This document shows, in pieces, positions 42,085-50,311 of a DNA stretch of 64,000 nt. Position 1 is the stretch's first letter, and each line of letters opens with the position of its first letter. The stretch comes from Sulfurimonas xiamenensis (lineage in GTDB: Bacteria; Campylobacterota; Campylobacteria; Campylobacterales; Sulfurimonadaceae). Both the position numbers and the translations under genes were made by a program. The stretch lies in the NCBI RefSeq assembly GCF_009258045.1, contig NZ_CP041166.1, forward strand, positions 62,001-126,000, read 5' to 3'. The notes beneath the pieces were generated by a model. It was not told where the DNA came from. It did no database searches and saw nothing but the letters and a program-made list of their open reading frames with translations.

Positions 42085-44058
42085 GTGCAAAACAAAAATC
42101 TAAATCCTTATAAAAGTGCATTTTATCTCTCTATAGTTTATTTTATATTTGCTACAATCTGGATAGTTTTATCAGATTATTCTATTATATTAATGATAGA
42201 ACATTTAGATGAAATCACGATGCTGCAAACATATAAAGGTATTTTTTTTGTTTTTGTAACTACAGTCATTTTGTTTTTTGTAACTTATAAATTTTTTTAC
42301 ACTATGCGATTGCAATATAATAAAAATTTAGAATATCTTATGAAAAAGCAAAAGTTAAGAGAGAGTTTAAAAGATTCTCATGAAGAACTCTCAAAATATG
42401 ATACGCTCTTAAATATGATAATCAACAACTCTCCTGATGCAATTTATGCAAAAGATAGAGATGGAAGATATATACTTTTTAACGATGCAGCGGCAAAAAT
42501 GGTAAATTTAGATGCACAAAATATTTTGGGCAAGGGCGATGAAGTGATCTTTACATCTGAGGACGCTGAAAAAATAAAAGCTGAAGATAAAGAGATTGTT
42601 CAAAACGGCAAAATAATCAAAAAAGATGAAAGGCATATATTAACCGGCGGAATAGAGAAAGTATTTTCAACAACCAAGGGCGCTCTTATAGATAAACAAA
42701 AGAGAATTTTTGGAACATTCGCAATATCCAGAGATATAACTGAGCATAAAGAGCACGAGCGTTTTTTAATAGAAACAAAAGATAAATTTTATAAGCTCTC
42801 ACATCAAGACAAAGTGACTTCCTTGCCCAATAGACTCCATATCAGTGAATTTTTAATCAATAAGTGTTCTCAACATATTTCATTTTCTCTTATACTGCTT
42901 GATCTTGATGAGTTTAAAATAGTAAATGATTCATACGGTCACCGTTTTGGAGACAAGCTTCTCATTGAAATATCAAAAGTTCTTAAAAAGGTCTTTGATT
43001 CCACCGCCTTTATCGCTCGTATGGGCGGTGATGAGTTTGGAATCGTTGTGGATTTAAATGATAAAAAAGAGATAGAAATTTTGATGCAAAAACTGTACAA
43101 TGAGTTTAATAATCCTTTTATAATTGATTTAATAGATGTTTATATTACGGCAAGTTCGGGTATTTGTATCTATCCAGATGATGCAAAAACCATGCTAGAG
43201 ATGTATCAGGCGGCAGATGCCGCAATGTACAATGCTAAAAAAACAACTCAAAACAGTTACAGTTTTTATGATCTGCAATTTAAAAAAGATGCTGTCTATT
43301 ATGCGGAAACAGTCTCAAACTTAAAACAGGCAATTGAAAAGGGGGAGTTTGAACTCTACTTCCAGCCTCAAAACAACGCACAAACAGGCACTATAGTCGG
43401 CATGGAAGTTCTTTTACGGTGGAATCATAAAGGGAAGATGATACCTCCGGATCTTTTTATACCGGTAGCAGAAAAAAGCGGTTTGATAGTTGAGATAGGA
43501 AATTTTGCATTGAGAAAAGGCTTTAAAACTGCTAAAAAATGGCATGACGAAAAAATAGCAAAAGGAAGAGTGTCTATTAATATATCTGCACGCCAACTTA
43601 CACATCTTGACTTTATAAACACTCTAAAAAGTATGCTTCAAGAGAGCGGATGTGAAGCATCCTGGATAGAACTTGAGATTACTGAGAGTTCTGTTTTGGA
43701 AAATCCGGATCTTGTTATCAATCTGCTTCAAAAAATAAAAGCGCTTGGGTTTTATATCTCAATGGATGATTTTGGTACCGGTTATTCCTCCCTATCTTAT
43801 CTGAAAAATCTTCCGATTGATAAGCTTAAAATTGATAGATCTTTTATTATGAGTATTCAAACCGAACCAAAAAATCAAATTATTGTAAAAACAACTATTT
43901 TTTTAGGAAATGAGCTTGGCATACATGTACTTGCAGAGGGTGTGGAGACAGAAGAGGAGCATAGCTTTTTGTTAGAGAACAAAATAGATTCCATTCAAGG
44001 CTACTACTACTCAAAACCGCTGCCTTTGAATAAGGTTGAGATATTATTGCAAGCGTAG
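42085..44058 (+). CDS. Membrane PAS-GGDEF-EAL protein, intact GGDEF and EVL variant
   Basis: Tandem paralogue of the preceding gene, 657 residues with the same layout: two transmembrane helices, PAS, GGDEF, EAL. GGDEF is canonical (G314-G315-D316-E317-F318), so diguanylate cyclase activity is expected. The EAL motif is E441-V-L; Glu is retained, and ELEITES, DDFGTG, LKIDRSF and EGVET are present, so some phosphodiesterase activity may remain. The start is GTG 42085 with AAAGGAT upstream, 101 bp after the first gene. A 156-bp block near the end is identical in both copies. Confidence 0.88.
   Translation: MQNKNLNPYKSAFYLSIVYFIFATIWIVLSDYSIILMIEHLDEITMLQTYKGIFFVFVTTVILFFVTYKFFYTMRLQYNKNLEYLMKKQKLRESLKDSHEELSKYDTLLNMIINNSPDAIYAKDRDGRYILFNDAAAKMVNLDAQNILGKGDEVIFTSEDAEKIKAEDKEIVQNGKIIKKDERHILTGGIEKVFSTTKGALIDKQKRIFGTFAISRDITEHKEHERFLIETKDKFYKLSHQDKVTSLPNRLHISEFLINKCSQHISFSLILLDLDEFKIVNDSYGHRFGDKLLIEISKVLKKVFDSTAFIARMGGDEFGIVVDLNDKKEIEILMQKLYNEFNNPFIIDLIDVYITASSGICIYPDDAKTMLEMYQAADAAMYNAKKTTQNSYSFYDLQFKKDAVYYAETVSNLKQAIEKGEFELYFQPQNNAQTGTIVGMEVLLRWNHKGKMIPPDLFIPVAEKSGLIVEIGNFALRKGFKTAKKWHDEKIAKGRVSINISARQLTHLDFINTLKSMLQESGCEASWIELEITESSVLENPDLVINLLQKIKALGFYISMDDFGTGYSSLSYLKNLPIDKLKIDRSFIMSIQTEPKNQIIVKTTIFLGNELGIHVLAEGVETEEEHSFLLENKIDSIQGYYYSKPLPLNKVEILLQA
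43864..44019 (+). repeat. 156-bp block identical to 41789-41944 (EAL C-termini)
   Basis: Second copy of the identical block, in the end of the second PAS-GGDEF-EAL gene. Confidence 0.85.
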
Positions 44059-44085
44059 TTGTTTTATCTATGATAAAATTTCTTT

Positions 44086-45414
44086 ATGAAATTATCACAT
44101 CTTAAACAAATCGTTGCTTATTTACAGAAATTTTTGAAAATTTCCGCAATTTACAGAGTAAGCGATACTATTATCAAAGTGGCTTTTGACAGAGATGACG
44201 AGCTCTATTTTGAGATGCAGCGCTCAAATTCCAGGATATTTAAGTGCGCTTCTTACCCTCGTTCAAAAGTTTACAACGCTCCTTTTGATGTTCTTTTGGC
44301 AAAGCGGTTTAATCGTGCAAATATTTTAAATATAGAACTTTTAAATAACGACAAGATTATACGCTTTAAAACCTCCGTTGCTTCTGCTTATAAAGAGGAG
44401 ATTACCTATCTGCAATTTGAATTTACCGGAAAATATACAAATGTAATTATCTTAGATGAAGAGAATATTGTTCTTGAAGCGCTTCGTCATGTAGATATCT
44501 TTTCATCGTTTCGTGAAGTAAGAGTCGGTCAAAAACTTTTAGATGTTCCTGCTGCCCCCTTTGTTGCAAAAGAGTATCCTATTGATGATGTAGAGCAGTT
44601 TTTATATAATGAGTACGAAAAAGAGATGGAGGATAAACTCTCCTCTTTAAAGAAACAAAAAATAGCACTCTTAAATAAAAAACTAAAAAAATTAGAGAAG
44701 CTATATAGTTTGTTAGATGATGAAAAAGAGCTTGAAACTGAGGCGGCAAAATATAACTATTTTGGAAATCTGCTTTTGGCAAATATGCATAAAGTAAAGC
44801 CGTATCAAAGAGTTATAGAGTTAGAAGATTATGATGGAAATAGAGTTGAGATAGAGCTTCATAAAGAGTTCTCTTCCGTTTCTATGATGGCAAATTCACT
44901 CTTTAGCAGAAGTAAAAAAGCAAAACAGAGAGCCTCTCATCTGCATATAGAAAAGAGTTCTCTTCTTTCAAAAATAGAGCATATAAAACTTTTTATCCAT
45001 ACGGTCCAAGAAGCAAAAGATGTTGCAAAAATAGCACTTCTTTTTCCAAAAAACATACAAGCTAAAAAGGTAAAAACCAATGATTCCATTGAGACTTTTT
45101 GGATAGAGGGTTATAAAGTGAGTCTTGGGAAAAATGAAAAAGGCAATATAGAACTGCTTCAAAAAGCACGCGCAAGAGATATCTGGCTTCATATGAAAGA
45201 GAGACCATCCGCTCATGTAATTATTACAACTGATAAACAAAATGTTCCTTTAAGTGTTATAGAGAGAGCGGCTAGATTGTGCGTAGACTTTACAATGTTT
45301 CAAAAAGACAGATACTTGGTTGACTATACTCCACGAAGAGAAGTAACTATACAAAACGGTGCTAATGTGCTTTACAACAAATATAAGACCATAGAGGTTG
45401 ATACTAGGGAGTAG
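44086..45414 (+). CDS. NFACT-family protein (RqcH/NEMF-like)
   Basis: Ribosome quality-control protein family that binds stalled 50S subunits and directs C-terminal tailing in other bacteria. The 442-residue product has an NFACT-N domain (1-180, FKCASYPRSKVYNAPFDVLLAKRFNRANILNIE in part), a central coiled coil (about 185-325, rich in Lys/Glu/Leu) and an NFACT-R/DUF814 domain ending in ARDIWLHMKERPSAHVII. It is shorter than Bacillus RqcH (about 570), as is usual in this phylum. A TAAAAT box at 44074-44079 points at the ATG, with no Shine-Dalgarno sequence, suggesting a leaderless transcript. Confidence 0.82.
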   Translation: MKLSHLKQIVAYLQKFLKISAIYRVSDTIIKVAFDRDDELYFEMQRSNSRIFKCASYPRSKVYNAPFDVLLAKRFNRANILNIELLNNDKIIRFKTSVASAYKEEITYLQFEFTGKYTNVIILDEENIVLEALRHVDIFSSFREVRVGQKLLDVPAAPFVAKEYPIDDVEQFLYNEYEKEMEDKLSSLKKQKIALLNKKLKKLEKLYSLLDDEKELETEAAKYNYFGNLLLANMHKVKPYQRVIELEDYDGNRVEIELHKEFSSVSMMANSLFSRSKKAKQRASHLHIEKSSLLSKIEHIKLFIHTVQEAKDVAKIALLFPKNIQAKKVKTNDSIETFWIEGYKVSLGKNEKGNIELLQKARARDIWLHMKERPSAHVIITTDKQNVPLSVIERAARLCVDFTMFQKDRYLVDYTPRREVTIQNGANVLYNKYKTIEVDTRE

Positions 45415-45460
45415 ATATAGTAATTTTTATATATATACCAGATATTAAAGTGTGATTGGT

Positions 45461-45466
45461 TATAAT
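45461..45466 (+). promoter_or_regulatory. Extended -10 box for the cdsA-dxr-tsaD operon
   Basis: TATAAT preceded by TGGT fits an extended -10. The predicted start near 45473 lies upstream of ATG 45494 with AGGA between, and downstream of the GTG at 45452, which argues for the later start of cdsA. Confidence 0.5.
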
Positions 45467-45493
45467 AATTTTACTATTTTATTAGGAATTTTA

Positions 45494-46249
45494 ATGAGTA
45501 TATTTACAAGTTCTAAAGAGAGAATCACAACCGGAGTGGCGCTTGTTGCCGGAGTGCTTATTATAGGTTTTATAGACAACTTCCTGCTTATGTGGCTTTT
45601 TCTGGGAGCTGTTTATCTTTTGGCATTTAATGAAGCAATGAAATTGTTTGATATAAAAAACAGCAGTTTGATATATTTTGCTGCGGGGATTTGGCTGTTA
45701 GCCGGAATATATCCTTACAGTGATGACCTTTTTGTTTTGGCAGGTGTGGCGTACGCGAGTGCTGTTGCATTTAACAGAGATATAACTTGGAAAAACTTTT
45801 TTCCTTTTATCTATCCGACTGCAGGAATGCTTTTTATTTTGACAATGTATCAAGAGTATGGCGTAATCTCTCTTTTATGGCTTTTAGTAGTCGTTGCTAT
45901 GACTGATGTTGGAGCGTATGCAGTTGGCAAAAGTATAGGAAAGACTCCTTTTAGCAAGACCTCTCCAAATAAAACGATGGAGGGTGTTGTCGGCGGCATA
46001 GTGGTTGCAACAATCGGCGGTATGTTTGTGGGCTTGTCTGTAGTAAGTTTGGGTATTGCGTTTATTATCTCTTTTATGGTTGCAGTGAGTTCGATTTTTG
46101 GAGATCTGTTTGAGAGCTCGCTAAAAAGAGCTGCCGGTGTTAAAGACAGCGGAACTATTTTACCGGGTCACGGCGGAATGCTTGACCGCATAGATGGTTA
46201 TCTTTTTGGCGCTATCGTAATGCTTGTGCTTTTAAGAGGACTTGTTTGA
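45494..46249 (+). CDS. cdsA: Phosphatidate cytidylyltransferase
   Basis: Inner-membrane enzyme making CDP-diacylglycerol from phosphatidate and CTP, the branch point of phospholipid synthesis. The 251-residue product is hydrophobic with about 7 transmembrane helices and carries the full family signature near the C-terminus (SSLKRAAGVKDSG followed by PGHGGMLDRIDGY) with the catalytic Asp pair region. I chose ATG 45494 because AGGA and a TATAAT box place the start there; a GTG at 45452 is also in frame. Its stop overlaps the TTG start of dxr. Confidence 0.92.
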   Translation: MSIFTSSKERITTGVALVAGVLIIGFIDNFLLMWLFLGAVYLLAFNEAMKLFDIKNSSLIYFAAGIWLLAGIYPYSDDLFVLAGVAYASAVAFNRDITWKNFFPFIYPTAGMLFILTMYQEYGVISLLWLLVVVAMTDVGAYAVGKSIGKTPFSKTSPNKTMEGVVGGIVVATIGGMFVGLSVVSLGIAFIISFMVAVSSIFGDLFESSLKRAAGVKDSGTILPGHGGMLDRIDGYLFGAIVMLVLLRGLV

Positions 46250-47313
46250 TAGTTCTTGGTTCAACAGGTTCTATCGGAGTCAATACTCTAGAAGTTGCCA
46301 AAAAATTTTCAATCGATATTGAGGTTTTGGTTGCCGGCAATAATATAGAGTTATTAAACAAACAGATACAAGAGCACAACCCAAAAACGGTTGTTATCGC
46401 AAACAAAGATGATCTTTTTAAAGTAAAACACCCAAATGTTTTGTGCGGAGAAGAGGCTATTTTAAAGATTATAGAAGATTCAAAGAGTGATTTGGTTGTA
46501 AACGCGCTTGTTGGCTTTTTGGGACTTCGACCAACACTTACAGCTCTTAAATGCAACAAAAGAGTGGCTCTTGCAAACAAAGAGTCTCTAGTAGCATGCG
46601 GAGCATTTATAGATACAGCCAAAATCCAGCCTATAGACAGCGAACATTTTGGGCTTTGGTATCTGTTGCAAAACAGGCCGGTTGAGAAAATGATTATTAC
46701 GGCAAGCGGCGGGGCATTTCGAGACTGGGATATAAAGAAGCTTCAAAGGGCTACTTTGGCAGATACTCAAAAACACCCAAATTGGTCGATGGGACAGAAA
46801 ATTACTATAGACAGTGCAACTATGGTAAATAAAATGTTTGAACTTTTAGAGGCACGATGGCTCTTTGGAGAGGGTAAATATGATGCGATTATCGAAACAA
46901 AATCTCTTATTCATGCACTTATCGACTTTAAAGACGGTTCAACAACTGCACATTTTGCTGATGCAAATATGCAGCTCCCTATCGCTTTCGCACTTGATTC
47001 TAAGATGCAAGAAAACATACTCTCACATGTGGATCTGTTAAAAGTAGGCTCTTTGGAGTTTCGTGAAATAACAGTAGAGAGATATCCTGTATGGGAGATA
47101 AAAGAGGAACTTTTGCAAAATCCTTCTCGAGGAGTAGTTGTAAATGCCGCAAATGAAGTTGCTATAGAGAAGTTTATAGCTAAAGAGATAGGTTTTATGG
47201 ATATAGCAAAAAATATCATAAAAGCGTATGAGAAATTTGATGCACAGCCAAAAAATGTAGATGATGTGTTTGCTATAGATAAAGAAGTTCGAAATTTTGT
47301 GAGGGTAGAATGA
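46246..47313 (+). CDS. dxr: 1-deoxy-D-xylulose-5-phosphate reductoisomerase
   Basis: Second enzyme of the MEP isoprenoid pathway, NADPH-dependent conversion of DXP to MEP. The 355-residue product has the NADPH loop VLGSTGSIG at 3-11, NKESLVACG near 105, a metal/substrate region [13 protein letters not shown] near 125-138, [25 protein letters not shown] (in part) near 180-205 and [12 protein letters not shown] near 298. The TTG start at 46246 overlaps the cdsA stop, and AGAGGA lies 6-7 nt upstream. The stop overlaps the tsaD ATG. The cdsA-dxr pair is conserved in many bacteria. Confidence 0.93.
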   Translation: MIVLGSTGSIGVNTLEVAKKFSIDIEVLVAGNNIELLNKQIQEHNPKTVVIANKDDLFKVKHPNVLCGEEAILKIIEDSKSDLVVNALVGFLGLRPTLTALKCNKRVALANKESLVACGAFIDTAKIQPIDSEHFGLWYLLQNRPVEKMIITASGGAFRDWDIKKLQRATLADTQKHPNWSMGQKITIDSATMVNKMFELLEARWLFGEGKYDAIIETKSLIHALIDFKDGSTTAHFADANMQLPIAFALDSKMQENILSHVDLLKVGSLEFREITVERYPVWEIKEELLQNPSRGVVVNAANEVAIEKFIAKEIGFMDIAKNIIKAYEKFDAQPKNVDDVFAIDKEVRNFVRVE

Positions 47314-48287
47314 TTTTAAGCATAGAGAGCTCGTGTGATGACAGTGCGATAGCGATAACAGAGATAGCTACAAAAAAACTCATTTTTCATAAAAAGATAT
47401 CCCAAGAGATAGAACACTCGGTTTACGGCGGGGTTGTCCCAGAGCTTGCAGCCAGACTTCATGCAGAGGCTCTTCCTAAAATTTTAGAAGATTGCAAGCC
47501 CTATTTTAAAACTTTAAAAGCGGTTGCCGTCACCTCTTCGCCCGGACTCACGGTTACCCTTATTGAAGGTGTGGTTATGGCAAAAGCCATCTCCATAGCG
47601 CTTAATATTCCGATAATCGGAGTAAATCACCTTGTGGGGCATATCTACTCTCTGTTTATTGAAAAAGAGGCGATTTTTCCCTTGACGGTTCTTTTGGTCT
47701 CAGGCGGGCATACGCAGGTTATGGAGGTGAAATCTTTGGATAATATCAAAACAGTTGCAAAAAGCATGGATGATAGTTTCGGTGAGAGTTTTGATAAAGT
47801 AGCTAAAATGATGCATCTTGGTTATCCTGGAGGTCCGTTAATACAAGAGTTGGCGAAAGATGGAGATAGAAAAAAATACAATTTCACCGTTCCGCTTCAC
47901 CAATCTCCACTTATCGCCTTTTCATATTCAGGATTAAAAAATTCTGTCAGACTTGCTGTTGAAAAAGCAGAGGAGAGTGACTATAAAGATATAGCCGCTT
48001 CTTTTGAGCATATTGCCACGGCACATATTATTCAAAAGTTGAAAAGGTATTTTAAAGAAGCTACTCCAAAAAACTTTGCTATCGTAGGCGGAGCAAGTGC
48101 AAATCTCTACCTGCGCGAGCAAATAGAGAAGCTTTTAGCGCTCTATGGGGCAAAACTGCTCTTAAGTGAACTCAAATACTGTTCTGATAACGCGGCAATG
48201 ATAGGAAGAGTTGCACTTGAGATGTATAAAAAAGAGATGTTTAGTTCGCTTGATGAGTTAAAAGTTTGTCCCAAAAGTGTCATTTAA
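47310..48287 (+). CDS. tsaD: tRNA N6-adenosine threonylcarbamoyltransferase
   Basis: Catalytic subunit of t6A37 tRNA modification. The 325-residue product begins [15 protein letters not shown], has the metal-binding HLVGHIYS near residues 108-115, LLVSGGHTQ near 127 and the ASFKMIM-type [15 protein letters not shown] near 152, and ends with [14 protein letters not shown] and [11 protein letters not shown], all typical of the Kae1/TsaD family (330-345 residues). The ATG overlaps the dxr stop, making a three-gene operon cdsA-dxr-tsaD. The tsaB/E partners are not in the window. Confidence 0.94.
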   Translation: MILSIESSCDDSAIAITEIATKKLIFHKKISQEIEHSVYGGVVPELAARLHAEALPKILEDCKPYFKTLKAVAVTSSPGLTVTLIEGVVMAKAISIALNIPIIGVNHLVGHIYSLFIEKEAIFPLTVLLVSGGHTQVMEVKSLDNIKTVAKSMDDSFGESFDKVAKMMHLGYPGGPLIQELAKDGDRKKYNFTVPLHQSPLIAFSYSGLKNSVRLAVEKAEESDYKDIAASFEHIATAHIIQKLKRYFKEATPKNFAIVGGASANLYLREQIEKLLALYGAKLLLSELKYCSDNAAMIGRVALEMYKKEMFSSLDELKVCPKSVI

Positions 48288-48393
48288 CTTAATAATTACT
48301 TAGCATAATGCTCTTTTTTTCTAATTAAGAGCAAAATTATTCTATTTCAAATATACTACTTCATATAAATATTAAAAATAAAAAGGAGCCAGG

Positions 48394-48897
48394 ATGGCAA
48401 CTACAAAATTTAAAGGTACAGAAGTAGAGTTATTAGGAAATCAAGTAAATGTTGGTGATAAGGCACCAGAAGTAAAAGTTGTAAACTCAGAAGGTTTAGG
48501 TGATGTGGTAGTTGGTGGCGCGCAAGGCGTGAAGCAGTTAGTAATCGTTGTTCCTTCACTAGACACTGGCGTATGTGCTACCGAGACTCGTAACTTCAAT
48601 GCAAAAGCAGCTTCATTAGAGGGTGTTAAAACTACTGTTGTCTCAATGGACTTGCCATTTGCATCAGGAAGATTTTGTGCTGCAGAGGGAATTGACAAAC
48701 TAACTGTTGCATCTGACTTTAGAAACAAAGATTTTGCTAACGCTTATGGTGTACTTCTTGGCGGTTCTGTTCTTGCAGGTGTTACTTGTAGAGCAATCTT
48801 TGTAATTGATGAAAACGGTATTGTAACTTATAAAGAGATCGTTCCAGAAATTACGGAAGAGCCAAACTACGACGCTGCAATCGCTGCTGTAAAATAA
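48394..48897 (+). CDS. tpx: Thiol peroxidase
   Basis: Thioredoxin-dependent peroxidase (atypical 2-Cys peroxiredoxin) reducing H2O2 and alkyl hydroperoxides. The 167-residue product has the peroxidatic C61 in SLDTGVCATETRNF and the resolving C95 in ASGRFCAAEGI, matching E. coli Tpx C61/C95. AAAAAGGAG lies upstream of the ATG, a strong site, and base composition is slightly richer than neighbours, as expected for a highly expressed gene. A strong hairpin follows at 48921. Confidence 0.95.
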   Translation: MATTKFKGTEVELLGNQVNVGDKAPEVKVVNSEGLGDVVVGGAQGVKQLVIVVPSLDTGVCATETRNFNAKAASLEGVKTTVVSMDLPFASGRFCAAEGIDKLTVASDFRNKDFANAYGVLLGGSVLAGVTCRAIFVIDENGIVTYKEIVPEITEEPNYDAAIAAVK

Positions 48898-48920
48898 TAA
48901 TATTTCTCCTTTTTCCTTAA

Positions 48921-48942
48921 ATATAGGGCTTTTGCCCTATAT
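48921..48942 (+). terminator. Hairpin after tpx
   Basis: ATATAGGGC pairs perfectly with GCCCTATAT around a TTTT loop (9 bp). It lies 24 bp after the tpx stop. The flank after the stem is not T-rich, but the stem is strong. Confidence 0.55.
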
Positions 48943-48997
48943 CAATCAAGTAAAATTTTGATACAATAATCCTATTTTACAAATAAGGATTTACTAT

Positions 48998-49750
48998 ATG
49001 AAAAAAGTTTTATATACTTTTGCATGTGGGGCTGTTTTGGCTTCCGGCGCTATGGCTGATTTTGCAAGGGTTGAAGTGGGTGCGGGAGCTTGGATGCAAA
49101 CTCCTGAAGGGAAAGTAACATATACCGAGAACGGGGCAGATGGTATTTATACTTCAAAAGAGGGGGATAGCACAGAGCTATATTTTTGGGTTAATATAAA
49201 ACATCCTGTTCCTGTTTTGCCAAATCTTAGACTTGAATATGTAACGCTAGAGGACAGTGGTACTGCAAGCGGAGCATTTAAAGATTTTAGCATCGGTTCA
49301 GATTTAACCTCATTATCATATGATATGAAACAGTACGATATTATTCCATACTACAATATTTTAGACAATACTGCTTGGATTACACTTGATTTGGGTCTTG
49401 ATATTAAAATTATGGATGTCTCCTATTCAGTTGCTCCAGTTGGTTTATTTACCGGCTATAGCGATGATTTTATTTTGCCTGTTCCTCTTTTATATGCAAG
49501 AGGAAGATTTGAGATTCCATCTACAGATATCGGTCTTGAAGCAGATGTAAAGTACATCACTACAGGTGATTCTACTGTCTATGATATAAGAGCAAAAGTT
49601 GATTATACTTTAGATGTTTTTCCTGTTATTCAACCCGCTTTAGAGGTTGGTTATAGAGCACAAAAGATAGATATTGACGAGAGTGATGCAGATGCAAAAC
49701 TTGATATTGATTATTCAGGTTTTTATGCAGGTGTAATGCTTCGTTTCTAA
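48998..49750 (+). CDS. TIGR04219-type outer-membrane beta-barrel protein
   Basis: A 250-residue outer-membrane protein with a signal peptide (residues 1-20) and the family opening FARVEVGAGAWMQTPEGKVTY, repeated amphipathic strands and a terminal Phe in GFYAGVMLRF. These proteins are common in Campylobacterota and marine gammaproteobacteria; no function is assigned. A TACAAT box about 35 bp upstream and AAGGA before the ATG support the start. It runs convergent to the GNAT gene with 3 bp between stops. Confidence 0.85.
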   Translation: MKKVLYTFACGAVLASGAMADFARVEVGAGAWMQTPEGKVTYTENGADGIYTSKEGDSTELYFWVNIKHPVPVLPNLRLEYVTLEDSGTASGAFKDFSIGSDLTSLSYDMKQYDIIPYYNILDNTAWITLDLGLDIKIMDVSYSVAPVGLFTGYSDDFILPVPLLYARGRFEIPSTDIGLEADVKYITTGDSTVYDIRAKVDYTLDVFPVIQPALEVGYRAQKIDIDESDADAKLDIDYSGFYAGVMLRF

Positions 49751-49753
49751 ATT

Positions 49754-50305
49754 TCAATCCATCCATTTACGGGAGTCGTAGCCGTCACTTGGTCTTACGA
49801 CTCTCTCTTTTGGCAGCTCTTTTATCATAATTACAACTTCACTTCCATCAACTGGACTCTTGCTAAAAGAGTTTTCAACCTCTACAAACCCATGCTTTTT
49901 AAAAAAACTGAGTGCTTTTCCACTCTTTAAAACACTAACGCTCATGTACTCAAAAAGTGCACCTGCTTCTAAAAAGAGCTGTTCAAGCATTGCGGAACCT
50001 ATGCCTATAGCTCTAAATTCCGGTTTTATCCCGATTGTAAGAACAGGCGTTTTTTCATCTATAAAACCGTTTGCATTGTCATCTTCCCTTAGCAACCGTA
50101 GCCATGCAGCGCCTGCAATTTTGTGTTCACTCAAAGCGTAAAGCCCTAAATCTTTGGAGGATAATCCGTAAAATTTGCTGTAAGTTTCCAGTTCCATGAC
50201 ATCTTTGAGCGTTTTGCCGACTTCATCAAGACGGTAGGCGTAGTGGAGCATATCGGTTGCGATTTTTTGCTCCGAAGATCTTAGAAAGTATAGTGTTGGT
50301 TTCAT
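49754..50305 (-). CDS. GNAT-family N-acetyltransferase
   Basis: Acetyl-CoA-dependent transferase of unknown substrate. The 183-residue product has the GNAT core: VLTIGIKPEFRAIGIGSAMLEQLFLEAG (in part) near 87-113, with the acetyl-CoA loop RAIGIGSAM as a variant of RxxGxG/A, followed by a LSVLKSGKALSFFKKHGF segment where the late strand and Phe-Lys-His are typical. It starts 6 bp from the end of tex, so it is the last gene of that minus-strand group. Confidence 0.8.
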   Translation of the reverse strand: MKPTLYFLRSSEQKIATDMLHYAYRLDEVGKTLKDVMELETYSKFYGLSSKDLGLYALSEHKIAGAAWLRLLREDDNANGFIDEKTPVLTIGIKPEFRAIGIGSAMLEQLFLEAGALFEYMSVSVLKSGKALSFFKKHGFVEVENSFSKSPVDGSEVVIMIKELPKERVVRPSDGYDSRKWMD

Positions 50306-50311
50306 TGTGTT

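Noticed and set aside
45452-45493. GTG 45452 as the start of cdsA
   Set aside because: It lies upstream of the TATAAT box at 45461 and has no ribosome binding site; ATG 45494 has AGGA and follows the predicted transcription start.
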